Shown: piece after piece, positions 45,439-56,000 of the stretch
How the letters are laid out: each line of letters starts with the position of its first letter
How positions within the stretch are numbered: position 1 is the stretch's first letter
Source of the DNA: Polaribacter ponticola
Lineage (GTDB): Bacteria; Bacteroidota; Bacteroidia; Flavobacteriales; Flavobacteriaceae
Assembly (NCBI RefSeq): GCF_026191475.2
Contig: NZ_JAOSLC020000003.1
Span: 2,015,001-2,079,000, forward strand
Length of the DNA: 64,000 nucleotides
Direction of reading: 5' to 3'
The notes under the pieces: generated by a model
The model's database searches: none
Seen by the model: only the letters and a program-made list of their open reading frames with translations
Told to the model about the DNA's origin: nothing
Made by a program: the position numbers and the translations under genes

Positions 45439-46231
45439 TTGTTGCTATTTTTTGTGTAAGTGTAATAAATTCTTGAACAGATAATTGTTCTGGCCTTTTA
45501 ACAAATATAGGGTCTTCTTTTATAGAATCTGAAAGATTAAAGGTTTTTAGACTTGAACGTAACATTTTTCTACGTTGATTAAATGCTGTTTTTACAACTC
45601 TAAAAAATAATTTTTCATCTACTGGTAATGAATAATCTTTTTTTCTAATTAATCTTATTACACCAGAATCTACTTTTGGTGGCGGATTAAAAACGGTTGG
45701 AGGTACGGTAAACAAATATTCTACGTCAAAAAAAGCTTGTGTTAAAACAGAAAGGATTCCGTAAACTTTAGAACCTTCTTTTTCTGCAATTCTTTTAGCC
45801 ACTTCTTTTTGAAACATACCTGCAAACTCTGGAACAAATTCCCTATTTTCTATGGCTTTAAATACAATTTGAGTAGAAATATTGTAAGGAAAATTTCCAA
45901 TTATGGCTACTTCTTGTTTGTTGAAAATAGTTTGTAAATCTTTCTTTAAAAAATCGCCTTCAATTATCTCGAAATTCTCCTTAGAGGTGTCTAATTTTAT
46001 ATGCTCTAAAGGAAAAGTTTCATGCAAATAAGCAACAGATTCACGATCTAATTCCATGACCGTAACTTTTGGTTCTTTTTGTAATAAATACTTAGTTAAA
46101 ACACCCATTCCTGGGCCAATTTCTAATACATTATTATAACCTGTTTCAGTTAAAGCATCAGCAATGTTTTTTGCAATACTTTCATCAGTTAAAAAATGTT
46201 GACCTAAATGTTTTTTTGCTTTTACTGACAA
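45428..46231 (-). CDS. rsmA: 16S rRNA (adenine1518-N6/adenine1519-N6)-dimethyltransferase RsmA
   Basis: 267 residues, KsgA type. It dimethylates two adjacent adenines near the 3' end of 16S rRNA. Diagnostic segments are [36 protein letters not shown], the NxPY motif in [33 protein letters not shown] and the C-terminal [13 protein letters not shown]. It leads into mgtE with overlapping frames. A seven-A run near 45728 is intact. Confidence 0.96.
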   Translation of the reverse strand: MSVKAKKHLGQHFLTDESIAKNIADALTETGYNNVLEIGPGMGVLTKYLLQKEPKVTVMELDRESVAYLHETFPLEHIKLDTSKENFEIIEGDFLKKDLQTIFNKQEVAIIGNFPYNISTQIVFKAIENREFVPEFAGMFQKEVAKRIAEKEGSKVYGILSVLTQAFFDVEYLFTVPPTVFNPPPKVDSGVIRLIRKKDYSLPVDEKLFFRVVKTAFNQRRKMLRSSLKTFNLSDSIKEDPIFVKRPEQLSVQEFITLTQKIATNVI

Positions 46232-46301
46232 GTTGAGTGATTTTATAAATGAATAACAAAAGTAATCTAAATTTTTACTATTTTTTAGTTAGTTTCTAGT
46301 A

Positions 46302-46502
46302 TTAAAAATTTATGATTCTTAGTTGTTTTTTTAACCCTAAAGAAAAAATGAGAGTAAAAACACCAAGACCACAAAGAAAACCTGCAATGGTTTCTTCTGG
46401 TTCTATTCCCCATTTTAAAAAAGATAAACCAATTCCTGTTAGCGCAATTAGTATTGCAATTATTAAGATCTTCTTTCTGTTATTATATATTTTTTCGTTC
46501 AT
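46302..46502 (-). CDS. Small two-helix membrane protein
   Basis: 66 residues from the ATG at 46502, which is preferred over the ATG at 46517 because MNEKIYNNRKKIL is a normal basic start. Two hydrophobic helices (ILIIAILIALTGIGLSFL and TIAGFLCGLGVFTLIFSL) and a Lys/Arg tail. No family recognised. It ends the run of the DUF4286 gene. Confidence 0.6.
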   Translation of the reverse strand: MNEKIYNNRKKILIIAILIALTGIGLSFLKWGIEPEETIAGFLCGLGVFTLIFSLGLKKQLRIINF

Positions 46503-46503
46503 T

Positions 46504-46833
46504 CTAATTACTAACATTGGTAGGGTAAAACTCTTTAATTAACCTTAGCTCGGTTCTAAAAGCTAGCATTTTGTCTCCAAAACGTTTAAGACCTTCTACT
46601 TGTAACCTTTCTGCATCTTCTTTGTAATAACTGTTTAAGTCGTCTCTTGTGTTTGCTGTATATTGAATAGAATATGTTCTGCCTCCCATCTCTTCTTCCA
46701 CCAAAACTTCTGTAAGTTTTGCTGATATAAATTTACCAGTATTTAAAACATCTGGTATATGAGATTCCATCCAACTCAACCATTCTTTATGAACAGTTTC
46801 ATCTATATTTATTGTTACGTTGTATATGTACAT
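46504..46833 (-). CDS. DUF4286 family protein
   Basis: 109 residues with the DUF4286 pattern: YIYNVTINIDETVHKEWLSW, MESHIPDVLNTGKFISAKLT, MGGRTYSIQYTANTRDDLNS and GLKRFGDKMLAFRTELRLI. The fold is likely a ferredoxin-like dimer; the function is unknown. It is widespread in Bacteroidota. The small membrane gene begins one base downstream. Confidence 0.8.
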   Translation of the reverse strand: MYIYNVTINIDETVHKEWLSWMESHIPDVLNTGKFISAKLTEVLVEEEMGGRTYSIQYTANTRDDLNSYYKEDAERLQVEGLKRFGDKMLAFRTELRLIKEFYPTNVSN

Positions 46834-46847
46834 ATCTATATGTTTTT

Positions 46848-46916
46848 GGTTTTTAGTTGATAGTTGTTAGGGTTAAAGTGTAAACCAAAGACCAAATAAC
46901 TATCAACCAAAAACTA
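46848..46916. repeat. Dispersed inverted repeat, family E, second unit
   Basis: GGTTTTTAGTTGATAGTT and AACTATCAACCAAAAACTA form an imperfect hairpin. It resembles the unit at 40400-40463 and abuts the TPR gene stop. Confidence 0.5.
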
Positions 46917-48721
46917 TATTGTATCTCCTCTTAATTTTCTATATTTTTTTCTAGCTTCTACCAAGTATATGCTGGAAGGATAATCAAAAATTATTTTCTG
47001 ATAATATTCTTGTGCTTTTTCTGTGTTGTTTAGGTGGTTATTATATATTTCTGCCATTATAAAATAGACATCATCTGTTAAAAAACTTTGATTATCTGCT
47101 GCAATAATTTTAGATAAACTTAAAATTGCTTCTTCGTGTTTTTTTTGTTTGATAAATAATTTTGCTTGAAAAAAAGTACATCATCATAAATAACTTCTCC
47201 AGGAACTAAACCATTTACAAAAATTTTTTTAGAAGTAAATAAGCTTTCTAACTCAGAAAAAGCTTCTTCATCTTTATTTTGATATGCAAGCAATTCTGCT
47301 CTCGCTAATTGTTTTAATCCAGAAGGTATAGAATCTACAGGTTCATTATCTGAAATTTTTAAAAACAAATCTACAGCATCGTTTGCAATAAGTTGAGTTG
47401 TAGAACCTTTTAAAACTTTTAATTGTGCTTTTGCCCAAGTAAAATCTCCTTTAAAATAACTAGTTTGTGCTACTTTAAAACGCGCTTGTTGTGCTAATTC
47501 GTGATTTTTTAATTGCGTCTGAATTTGAGAAAAATAAATTAAAGCTTTATTAAATTTCCCAGTAAAGACTAAAACATCGCCAAGTTTTAATTTAATTCTT
47601 GCTTTGTCAAATTTTGTTCTAGACAATGCTAAAGCTTCTTCTAAAACAGTTTTTGCCTTTTTAGGATTGTTTTTGCTAAAGGTTAAAAAATCTGCATATT
47701 CAGTTTGTAGTTTTATGGTAAATACATTTTTACCAAACTCAGAAAATAATGATTGAAATAATTGATCTGTTTCTGGATTTTCTGTTGCTACAGCAATTTT
47801 TGATAGGTAAAGATTTGCATCAATTTTCTCTTCTTTTATAACTGATTTTTCATTGATAAAATCGAAGCATAACTTTGAAGATTCGTAGTTTTTATTTTCA
47901 AAAGCAATTTTTCCTAAGTCAAAAATTACAGATAAATCTATAGGATTCCTTTGATACAAAGCCTTCTCTTGTATTAATGCTTTGTAGTAGTCTTTTTGCT
48001 GTGTAAATAGCCAACTTAATAAAATGTTCCATTCATTTTTAGGGTTGCTAACAGATTTTTTTAAAAGTGTTTTTTTAAATAGAACATTAGTTTCACTTTC
48101 TGCATCATCTGTAATGTATTTACTAGCATATCTTTGCACTAAATTTAAGTAACTTTCTTGTTTATCAATTAGGTTTATATAAGACTCAAACATTTTCTTA
48201 AACTCACCTTTTTCCCCATAAATCTGGGCTATTTGAAAATTATAATTTGCATTTGGGTTTTTAATCATAGCTTTTTCATAAGCTAAAATGGCATTATCTA
48301 ATAAACTATAATTTTTAAAAATTCGCCCAATTGTTCCTCCATACGCAGTGTTTTTATCGAGAGAATTTATGGCTTTTTTATAATTAATATTAGCCAATTC
48401 TTGTAGTTTTTGGCGTTCGAAATTATATCCTAAATACACATATAAATAACTTTGTGAGGCATCTTTTCGAATTCTATTTTTAAGTAAATTTTCTACAATT
48501 TTATAATTATCTGTTTGTTGATAACAAGAAATTAATCGATCTAAGTATGTGGTATTAAAAGGGCTTTTATCATAAAGTTTCTTGTAAATTTGAGTTGCTT
48601 TTTTATATTCTCCTTGCCTGTAATAGTTTTCAGCTAGAAGAAAATTGTTTTGAGAAGCCTTGTTTTGAGCAACAGAAAAGGCACTAATGAATAGGAAAAC
48701 AACAAGAAAATATTTCTTCAT
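46914..48721 (-). pseudogene. Secreted tetratricopeptide-repeat protein, frameshifted near 3' end
   Basis: The start at 48721 gives a signal peptide (MKKYFLVVFLFISAFSVAQ), then a long run of TPR units (for example LLAENYYRQGEYKKATQIYK, NYNFQIAQIYGEKGEFKKMF). The frame breaks at 47169-47175, a run of seven A on the plus strand; adding one base continues the protein (LFIKQKKHEEAILSLSKII and YYQKIIFDYPSSIYLVEARK) to the stop at 46914, about 602 residues. The uninterrupted part ends at 47120. TPR proteins scaffold partners, often at the cell envelope. The likely cause is a sequence error. Confidence 0.8.
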
Positions 48722-48844
48722 AATTTCAAAGATACTTAAGATAAATGTTAAAATTTTATTAAAGCAGCTTATTTCTGTATATATATCTGTAACATTTTGG
48801 CACGAATATTGTCTATACTGTAAATAACCAATCAAAACAATAGT

Positions 48845-48988
48845 ATGAAAGATTTAACTAACAAATACGAAAGTGCAAAAAACAACTCTATTGAGTTTAT
48901 GAAAAACGGACAAATTAGTGCTTATTTTAACGCACTTTTAGAAATGAATAAATATAAAAGATTAATGGTTGCTGTAGTTGCAAACTAA
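48845..48988 (+). CDS. Small conserved-looking protein
   Basis: 47 residues: MKDLTNKYESAKNNSIEFMK, then GQISAYFNALLEMNKYKRLM and VAVVAN. It is helical and lacks a membrane segment. It lies alone between the divergent TPR gene and the convergent serS. The family is not one I can name. Confidence 0.5.
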   Translation: MKDLTNKYESAKNNSIEFMKNGQISAYFNALLEMNKYKRLMVAVVAN

Positions 48989-49008
48989 AGTTAATTTACT
49001 ACTGTTAT

Positions 49009-49060
49009 CAGTTTACAGTAAGCAGCCTTAAAATAGACTGCCAACTGCTTCTGAATACTG
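49009..49060. repeat. Dispersed inverted repeat, family F (CAGT...ACTG)
   Basis: CAGTTTACAGTAAGCAG on the left pairs imperfectly with CTGCTTCTGAATACTG on the right. A larger related cluster lies at 60206-60340. It ends one base before the serS stop. Confidence 0.5.
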
Positions 49061-49061
49061 T

Positions 49062-50336
49062 TTACTTTATATAGTCAAACCCACAATAAGGTACCAATAC
49101 ATCTGGTATTTTTATTCCATCTGCTGTTTGATAATTTTCTAAAATACCTGCTAAAACTCTTGGTAAGGCTAGAGAACTACCATTTAAAGTGTGTGCTAAT
49201 TCACTTTTACCTTCCTTATTTTTAAAACGAAGCTTTAATCTATTTGCCTGAAAGGTTTCAAAGTTCGAAGCAGAACTAATTTCTAACCATCGGTCTTGCG
49301 CTGTAGAAAATAATTCAAAATCGAATGTTAATGCAGATGTAAAACCTGTATCTCCTCCACACAAACGTAAAATTCTATATGGTAATTTTAATTCTCTTAA
49401 AATTTCTTTTATATGTTCTACCATGCCGTTTAAAGCTTGGTAAGAATTATCTGGGTGTTCTATTCTTACAATTTCTACTTTATCAAATTGATGTAACCTA
49501 TTTAAACCACGAACGTGTGCGCCATAACTACCTGCTTCACGTCTAAAACAAGGCGTATAACCAGTAACCGTTATTGGAAATTCTGACTCTTGTAATAAAT
49601 TACCACGAAACATATTTGTAATTGGTATTTCTGCTGTTGGAATTAAATATAAATCATCTATTGTAGAATGATACATTTGTCCGTCTTTATCTGGTAATTG
49701 TCCAGTTGCAGTAGCAGATTCTGTATTTACTAAATGAGGAACTTGAACCTCTGTATAACCCGCTTTTGTATTTTTATCTAAAAAATAATTAATTAAAGCA
49801 CGTTGTAATCTAGCACCTTTACCTTTATAAACAGGAAAACCAGCACCAGTAATTTTGTTACCAAGTTCAAAATCTATAATGTCGTATTTCTTTGCTAATT
49901 CCCAATGAGGTAACGCATTTTCTCCTAAATTAGGAATTGCACCTTCATTAAAAATGTTCTCATTATCTTCTTCAGATGTTCCTGCCTTTACAGTAGAATG
50001 AGGAACGTTTGGAATCTGATATAAAAGTTCTTGTAGCTCCTCTGCAAAAGAATTTAAGCTTTCAGCTAGTTCTTTAGACTTCTCTTTTAATTGAACAGTT
50101 TTTTCTTTTAAAAGATTTGCTTTTTGTACTTCTCCAGATTTAAAAAGACCTCCAATTTCTTTGGATAATTTATTAGATTCTGCCAAAGTATTATCTAAAG
50201 CAACCTGAGTTGCTCTTCTGTTTACGTCGGCAGCTAAAACCTGATCAATAATAGTTTCTGCGTTTGCAAAATTTCGTTTTGCTAATCCTGCTAAAACGGT
50301 TTCTTTGTTTTCTCTAATAAAGTGTACTTGTAACAT
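49062..50336 (-). CDS. serS: Serine-tRNA ligase
   Basis: 424 residues from the ATG at 50336 (MLQVHFIRENKETVLAGLAK); the ATG at 50360 is less likely. The N-terminal coiled-coil arm (residues about 30-110) binds tRNA-Ser. The class II catalytic domain has VQVPHLVNTESATATGQLPD, motif 2 PCFRREAGSYGAHVRGLNRL, and motif 3 HTLNGSSLALPRVLAGILEN. All are intact. It precedes ribF by 59 bases on the same strand. Confidence 0.96.
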   Translation of the reverse strand: MLQVHFIRENKETVLAGLAKRNFANAETIIDQVLAADVNRRATQVALDNTLAESNKLSKEIGGLFKSGEVQKANLLKEKTVQLKEKSKELAESLNSFAEELQELLYQIPNVPHSTVKAGTSEEDNENIFNEGAIPNLGENALPHWELAKKYDIIDFELGNKITGAGFPVYKGKGARLQRALINYFLDKNTKAGYTEVQVPHLVNTESATATGQLPDKDGQMYHSTIDDLYLIPTAEIPITNMFRGNLLQESEFPITVTGYTPCFRREAGSYGAHVRGLNRLHQFDKVEIVRIEHPDNSYQALNGMVEHIKEILRELKLPYRILRLCGGDTGFTSALTFDFELFSTAQDRWLEISSASNFETFQANRLKLRFKNKEGKSELAHTLNGSSLALPRVLAGILENYQTADGIKIPDVLVPYCGFDYIK

Positions 50337-50395
50337 CTTTTCATGTTTTATAAGCCACAAATATACACGAAGATTAAGACTTTAGCAATGTAGTT

Positions 50396-51328
50396 TTAGA
50401 GATTGTTTTTTAAGTAATTTCTTGCAATTTCTTCGTCTTTTTTAAGTTGTTGAATTAAAAACTCAATTGACTCGAATTTTTCTTCATCTCTTAAAAAGTA
50501 AATAAGCTCAATGGTTAGATTTTTAAAATACAAATCTTGATTAAAATCAAAGAAATGAACCTCTATTGTTTGATGATTTCCGTTTACAGTAGGCCTATTT
50601 CCAATATTCATCATTCCAAATACGGTTTTCGAATCAATATTAGATTTTACTACATAAACACCAGTTTTTGGTATGAGTTTATAGTTTTCTTTTACATCTA
50701 TATTCGCTGTTGGATAACCAATTTTACCACCTAATTTTTTTCCATTTACAACATCTCCATTTAGCATAAAATTATATCCTAAATAATCATTAGCAGTTTT
50801 TAAATTACCAGAAGCCAACGCGCGTCTAATTTTAGTAGAACTTACAGAAACAGTATCAATATCTTGTGCAGGTATTTCTTCAACATTAAAATCATAAACA
50901 TGACTATATTCTGTTAATTGAGTAATATTACCTTCTCTATTTTTTCCAAAGTGATGATCGTAGCCAATAATTAACTTAGAAATTTTAAGCTGATTTACCA
51001 AAATATCTCTCACAAATTCAAGCGCAGACATTCTAGAAAACTCTTTACTAAAAGGATGAATAATTAAATAATCTAAACCGGTTTTAGCTAATAGAGCAGC
51101 ACGTTCATCAATTGTATTAATTAATTCTATAGAAGCATCTTTTTGTAACACCATTCTAGGATGCGGAAAAAAAGTTAAAACTACAGATTTTTTGTTAGCT
51201 TTTTTGGCTTCTTTAACTAGTTTTTCTATGATTTTTTGATGCCCAAAATGCACACCATCAAAAGTGCCAATGGTTACATATGTTTCCTCTTTAACAGAGA
51301 ATTTAGAGGTGTTTTGTACGATATTCAA
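50396..51328 (-). CDS. ribF: Bifunctional riboflavin kinase / FAD synthetase
   Basis: 310 residues from a TTG at 51328 (LNIVQNTSKFSVKEETYVTI). An ATG at 51361 extends the frame by 11 residues, but the shorter form aligns with the family start. The FMN adenylyltransferase half has TIGTFDGVHFGHQKII and IGYDHHFGKNREGN; the kinase half has GKKLGGKIGYPTANI and the MMNIGNRPTV segment. It makes FMN and FAD from riboflavin. Confidence 0.93.
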   Translation of the reverse strand: MNIVQNTSKFSVKEETYVTIGTFDGVHFGHQKIIEKLVKEAKKANKKSVVLTFFPHPRMVLQKDASIELINTIDERAALLAKTGLDYLIIHPFSKEFSRMSALEFVRDILVNQLKISKLIIGYDHHFGKNREGNITQLTEYSHVYDFNVEEIPAQDIDTVSVSSTKIRRALASGNLKTANDYLGYNFMLNGDVVNGKKLGGKIGYPTANIDVKENYKLIPKTGVYVVKSNIDSKTVFGMMNIGNRPTVNGNHQTIEVHFFDFNQDLYFKNLTIELIYFLRDEEKFESIEFLIQQLKKDEEIARNYLKNNL

Positions 51329-51521
51329 AAAAAGAAATTTTTGTAAAGAACAAATGTACAATAACTGAAATAGAAATTAAGAAGAAAATGAAGAGGTTTT
51401 TTAAGTGTATTCTTGGTTGTTAAACCTCTCTTTTTTTATGATAACCATAAAATTTGTATACAAATATTTAATAATTCAAAAAAATTGTATTTTGCGAAAT
51501 AGTTAACAAATAATTCAAATT

Positions 51522-54337
51522 ATGATAAAAAAATTTTACTAATTGCGTTCGTAGTTTTTGGTAGTGCAGCGATGTTTGCTCAAACAACCATTACTGGTAC
51601 CGTAAAAGATGCAAAAACAGGAGACACACTTCCTGGTGCTAACATTAAAATTTCTAGAAAAGCTGTAGGTACAAATACAGATTTTGATGGAATGTTTGTT
51701 TTAAAAACAACAGATGTCCCACCATTTACATTAGAAATTTCTATGTTAGGATTTCAAACAGAAAAAGTTGAAATAACCAAAAACAATCAAAAGGTTGAGG
51801 TTAATTTAACAGAAAATGCAACATCTTTAGATGAAATAGTTGTTTCGGCTTCTAGAACTCCAGAACGTATTATGGAGTCTCCGGTAACTGTAGAAAGAAT
51901 GGATTCTAGAGCGATTAAAAACACTTCTGCTCCTTCATTTTATGATGGTTTAGAAAACTTAAAAGGTGTAGATGTAAATACAAATAGTTTAACATTTAAG
52001 TCTGTTAATACTAGAGGGTTTGCAACTTTTTCAAACACTCGTTTTATGCAGTTAGTAGATGGTATGGATAATTCATCACCAGCATTAAATTTTGCATTAG
52101 GTAACTTGTTAGGTATGTCTGAATTAGATGTAAAAACAGTAGAGTTATTACCTGGAGCTTCTTCTGCGTTATATGGCGCAAATGCTTTTAACGGTATTAT
52201 GTTTATGACAAGTAAGAGTCCTTTTGATGATCAAGGAATTAGTCTTTCTGTAAAAGGAGGAATTACAACTCAAGCCGCAGCTGGTAATAATGAATACAAA
52301 GATTTCAATATTAGAATGGCACACGCTTTTTCTGATAAATTTGCTGTAAAAGCTACACTATCTTACTTAAAAGGAGAAGAATGGCATGCAACAGATTATA
52401 GAAATACTGCTAACGGTACTTATACTTCTGGAGATAGAAATTCTGACAGAAATTATGATGGTTTAAATGTGTATGGAGATGAAGTTTCTACTAATATAAG
52501 AGGTGTTGCTCAAACTTTAGAGTCTTTAGGAGTTTTACCAGGAGGAGCTGCTGCTTTAGTACCTAGTGTAAACATTAGTAGAACAGGTTATAATGAAGTT
52601 GATTTAATGACTTATGAAGCTAAAAGTGTAAAATTTGGAGGTTCTTTAAATTACCGCCCTTTTGGTAACGACCGTTTAGAAGTTATTTGGAATTCTAAAT
52701 ATGGTGTAGGAAACACTATTTACCAAGGAACAAATAGATACAACATTAAAGACTTTTTTATGGAACAACATAAATTAGAATTTAGAGGTAAAAACTTCTT
52801 CGTTAGAGGATATGTAACTAATGAAGATGCTGGTAATTCGTACGATACTCGTTTTGCTGCAATTAATGTAAATAGAGCTTGGAAAGATGATAATACTTGG
52901 TTTGGAGAATATGTTGGAGCTTATACTTTAGGTACTTTAGCAGGTTTAACTTCAGATCAAGCACATGCTGCGGGTAGGCAAACAGCTGAAGCTGGAAGAT
53001 TATTACCTGGCACAAGTGGTTTTAACGCTGCATTTAATTCTATAATTGAGAATCCAGATTTAACAACTGGAGCTAAATTTCAAGACAATACAAAATATTA
53101 CCATGCAGATGCAAATTTAAATTTACAAGATTACATCGATTGGGCAGAAATTCAAGTAGGTGGTTCTTATAGATTGTATTCTTTAAATTCTAACGGAAGT
53201 ATCTTTACTGATTACGATGGACCAATTGAATATAATGAGTATGGTGTTTATACACAATTACAAAAGAAATTTTTGGAAGATGATCGTTTAAAGTTTACTG
53301 CTTCTGTACGTTATGATAAAGCTCAAAATTTTGATGGTAATGTTTCTCCTAGAATTTCATTTGCGTATGCAGCTGGTGAAGATAAGAATCAAAACTTTAG
53401 AGCTTCTTTTCAAACAGGATTTAGAAACCCAACAACACAAGATCAATACATTGGTTTAAATGCAGGTCAAGCTTATTTAGTAGGATCTGCACCAGATAAT
53501 TTAGATAGATACCAAACACAACCTTTATTAGTAAGTGGTTTCGGTCAAGGAGTTATTGGAGCTCCAACAATTCAAGTTTCTGGTAGAGCTGCATATGAAA
53601 ATGCTTATTCAGCTAGTTCAGTTACAGCTTTTGCTGCGGGGCAAGTTGCAACACCTACCGTTTCTAATGTAGCTTTAGTGGCGCCAGAAAAAGTAACTGC
53701 TTACGAAGTTGGTTATAGAGGTTTAGTTGAGGCAGGAGAACAAAGATTTACTGTAGATTTAAGTGTTTATTATAATAGTTATGAAGACTTTATTGCTGGT
53801 AAAAACGTTGTAACACCTTTCTATGGAACTGTAGGAGATAACTCTTTATCTTTAGCAGCTTTAGGTAATGGAGATTATACAGTATTTCAAACGTATACAA
53901 ATTCTGCAGCAGATATTAGTTCTTACGGTGCAACTATAGGTGTTAATACTAGCATTCTAAATGGGTTTAACTTAGGTTTAAATTATACGTATGCTAAATT
54001 TGATTTTGATCAAGCATCAGATCCAGATTTTGAAGCAGGTTTTAATACACCAGAGCATAAAGTAAAAGTTCAGTTTGGAAAAAGAGACCTATTCGAAAAC
54101 TTTGGTTTTAATATTAATGCTAGATGGCAAGATGAATACAGATGGGAATCTACTTTCTTAGATGCTACAATTGCTTCAAGAACTGTTTTAGATGCTCAAA
54201 TTAATTATAGAGTTCCTGCTTGGAAATCTATATTTAAACTTGGTGGTGCTAACTTAACAGGTAAAGAATATGTAAGTGCTCCAGGTGTAGGTGCTGTAGG
54301 TTCTCAGTACTACCTTTCTTGGACAATTAATAACTAA
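51522..54337 (+). pseudogene. TonB-dependent receptor with carboxypeptidase-like regulatory domain, signal frameshifted
   Basis: From the ATG at 51522, one extra A in the run at 51527-51533 gives MIKKILLIAFVVFGSAAMFA, a good signal peptide; the open frame otherwise begins at 51572. Then come a CarbopepD-type domain (TITGTVKDAKTGDTLPGANI, about residues 20-95), the plug (SLDEIVVSASRTPERIMESP, then the LEDLKGV-like GLENLKGVDVNTNSLTFKSV) and the 22-strand barrel with a C-terminal VSAPGVGAVGSQYYLSWTIN. About 938 residues when repaired. Such receptors import nutrients across the outer membrane using TonB energy. It is paired with a GDSL lipoprotein; the substrate is unknown. Confidence 0.88.
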
Positions 54338-54355
54338 TAATAATTAAGATATTTT

Positions 54356-55879
54356 ATGAAAAATTATAAATATATAGGTTTGTTTCTTTTATCACTTGGA
54401 TTTGTTTCTTGTGATGTAGATAACGAATTAGAAGCAATACCTGCAGAGGTTGTTGCAAATGTAGCATTAAACACAAACGGATTAGATTTTTCTAAATACG
54501 TTTCTGTTGGCGCCTCTTTTACTGCAGGATATACAGACGGAGCAATGTTTAAAGCAGGGCAAGAAAACTCATTTCCTAATATTTTAGCAAAAAAGTTTGG
54601 TACAGATTTTAAGCAACCTTTAATGAATGATAATATTGGAGGTTTAGTTTTTAATGGAGCTACAGTTGCACAACCAAGATTTTATTTTGATGGTGCAGGA
54701 CCAGCAGTTTTACCTGCTACACCAACAACTCAATTAGGAGCGCCTGTTGCAGGACCTTTTAATAATTTTGGAGCACCAGGTGCCAAAAGTTTTCATTTAA
54801 CAGTTCCTGGTTATGGAGCTTTAAACCCTTATTTTGGTAGAATGGCATCTAGCCCAATGGCTACTGTAATGGGTGATGCTTTAGCACAAAACCCAACATT
54901 TTTTACGTTATCAGAAATTGGTGGTAATGATGTTTTAGGATATGCACTTTCTGGTGGTTCTGGAGTAGATCAAACAGGGAACTTTGATCCTTCTACATAT
55001 GGAGGTAGTGATATTACTGACCCTAATGTTTTTGCACAAGTTTTTAATGGTATGGTTACTGCTTTAACAGCAAACGGAGCAAAAGGTGTTGTTGCTAATG
55101 TGCCTTATATTACAGATTTAGCAAATTTTACAACAATTCCTTATAATTCTTTAGACCCTTCTCTTCCAGCTTTAGCTCCGCAAATTGATGCTTTAAATGC
55201 ACAATTATATGGTGTTTTAAAAGGTATTTTTACTGCATATGGTGAGCCAAATAGAATAGATGTACTTTCTAAAACTATGGCAAATCCATTGTTAATTTTA
55301 GATGAAGATGCTACTGATATGTCTGCACAAATTAGAGGTGCTCTAACTCCTGTTTTAGGAGCTCCAACAGCTGGTGCTTTTGGTGCAATTTTTGGTAAAG
55401 CAAGACAAGCAACAGAAAATGATTTAATTTTATTAGCAACACTGCCTAACATTGCTACAACAGTTCCTGGTGTACCAGCTCCTATAAATGTAAATGGTGT
55501 AAGTTATCCTTTACAAGATCAGTGGGTTTTAACACCACAAGAACAAATGGCAATTAAAACAGCTACAGATGCTTATAATACAACAATTGCTGCAGTTGCA
55601 GATACAAATCCTAACGTAGCTTTAGTAGACTTTAAAGGTGTTTTAACTGAAGCTTCTACAGGTATTATGTTTGACAAATATACAATGACAACTAGTTTAG
55701 TAACTGGTGGTTTAGTTAGTTTAGATGGTGTTCATTTAACAGCAAGAGGTTATGCTTTAATGGCTAATAAAATTTTAGCAGCTATGGATGCTAAATTTGG
55801 TTCTAACTTTACTTCTGCTACAGATGGTTTAGCAAAAGCAGGTGACTATCCTACAAACTATTCTCCAGCATTGAGATAG
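54356..55879 (+). CDS. SGNH/GDSL hydrolase family outer membrane lipoprotein
   Basis: 507 residues. The signal MKNYKYIGLFLLSLGFVSC ends in a lipobox Cys at about residue 19. The catalytic blocks are GASFTAGYTDG (block I, Ser), SEIGGNDVLGYAL (block III, Asn), and VSLDGVHLTARGYALMANKI (block V, Asp and His). The family hydrolyses esters or thioesters. It lies 18 bases after the TonB receptor, so together they probably bind, cleave and import an ester-bearing substrate. The substrate cannot be read. Confidence 0.85.
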   Translation: MKNYKYIGLFLLSLGFVSCDVDNELEAIPAEVVANVALNTNGLDFSKYVSVGASFTAGYTDGAMFKAGQENSFPNILAKKFGTDFKQPLMNDNIGGLVFNGATVAQPRFYFDGAGPAVLPATPTTQLGAPVAGPFNNFGAPGAKSFHLTVPGYGALNPYFGRMASSPMATVMGDALAQNPTFFTLSEIGGNDVLGYALSGGSGVDQTGNFDPSTYGGSDITDPNVFAQVFNGMVTALTANGAKGVVANVPYITDLANFTTIPYNSLDPSLPALAPQIDALNAQLYGVLKGIFTAYGEPNRIDVLSKTMANPLLILDEDATDMSAQIRGALTPVLGAPTAGAFGAIFGKARQATENDLILLATLPNIATTVPGVPAPINVNGVSYPLQDQWVLTPQEQMAIKTATDAYNTTIAAVADTNPNVALVDFKGVLTEASTGIMFDKYTMTTSLVTGGLVSLDGVHLTARGYALMANKILAAMDAKFGSNFTSATDGLAKAGDYPTNYSPALR

Positions 55880-55900
55880 TAGTTAAATTAGATATAATTT

Positions 55901-55935
55901 AAAAAGGTTGAGAATTAATTCTCAACCTTTTTTTT
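55901..55935 (+). terminator. Terminator after the TonB/GDSL unit
   Basis: AAAAAGGTTGAGAATT is followed by its exact complement, a perfect 32-base palindrome, and a run of eight T. It closes the two-gene operon. Confidence 0.85.
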
Positions 55936-56000
55936 ATAGGATTAAAACACCAAACAGAAAAAGATTTACAAAGTAACTTTCAGTTTTCTAACATTAGTAA

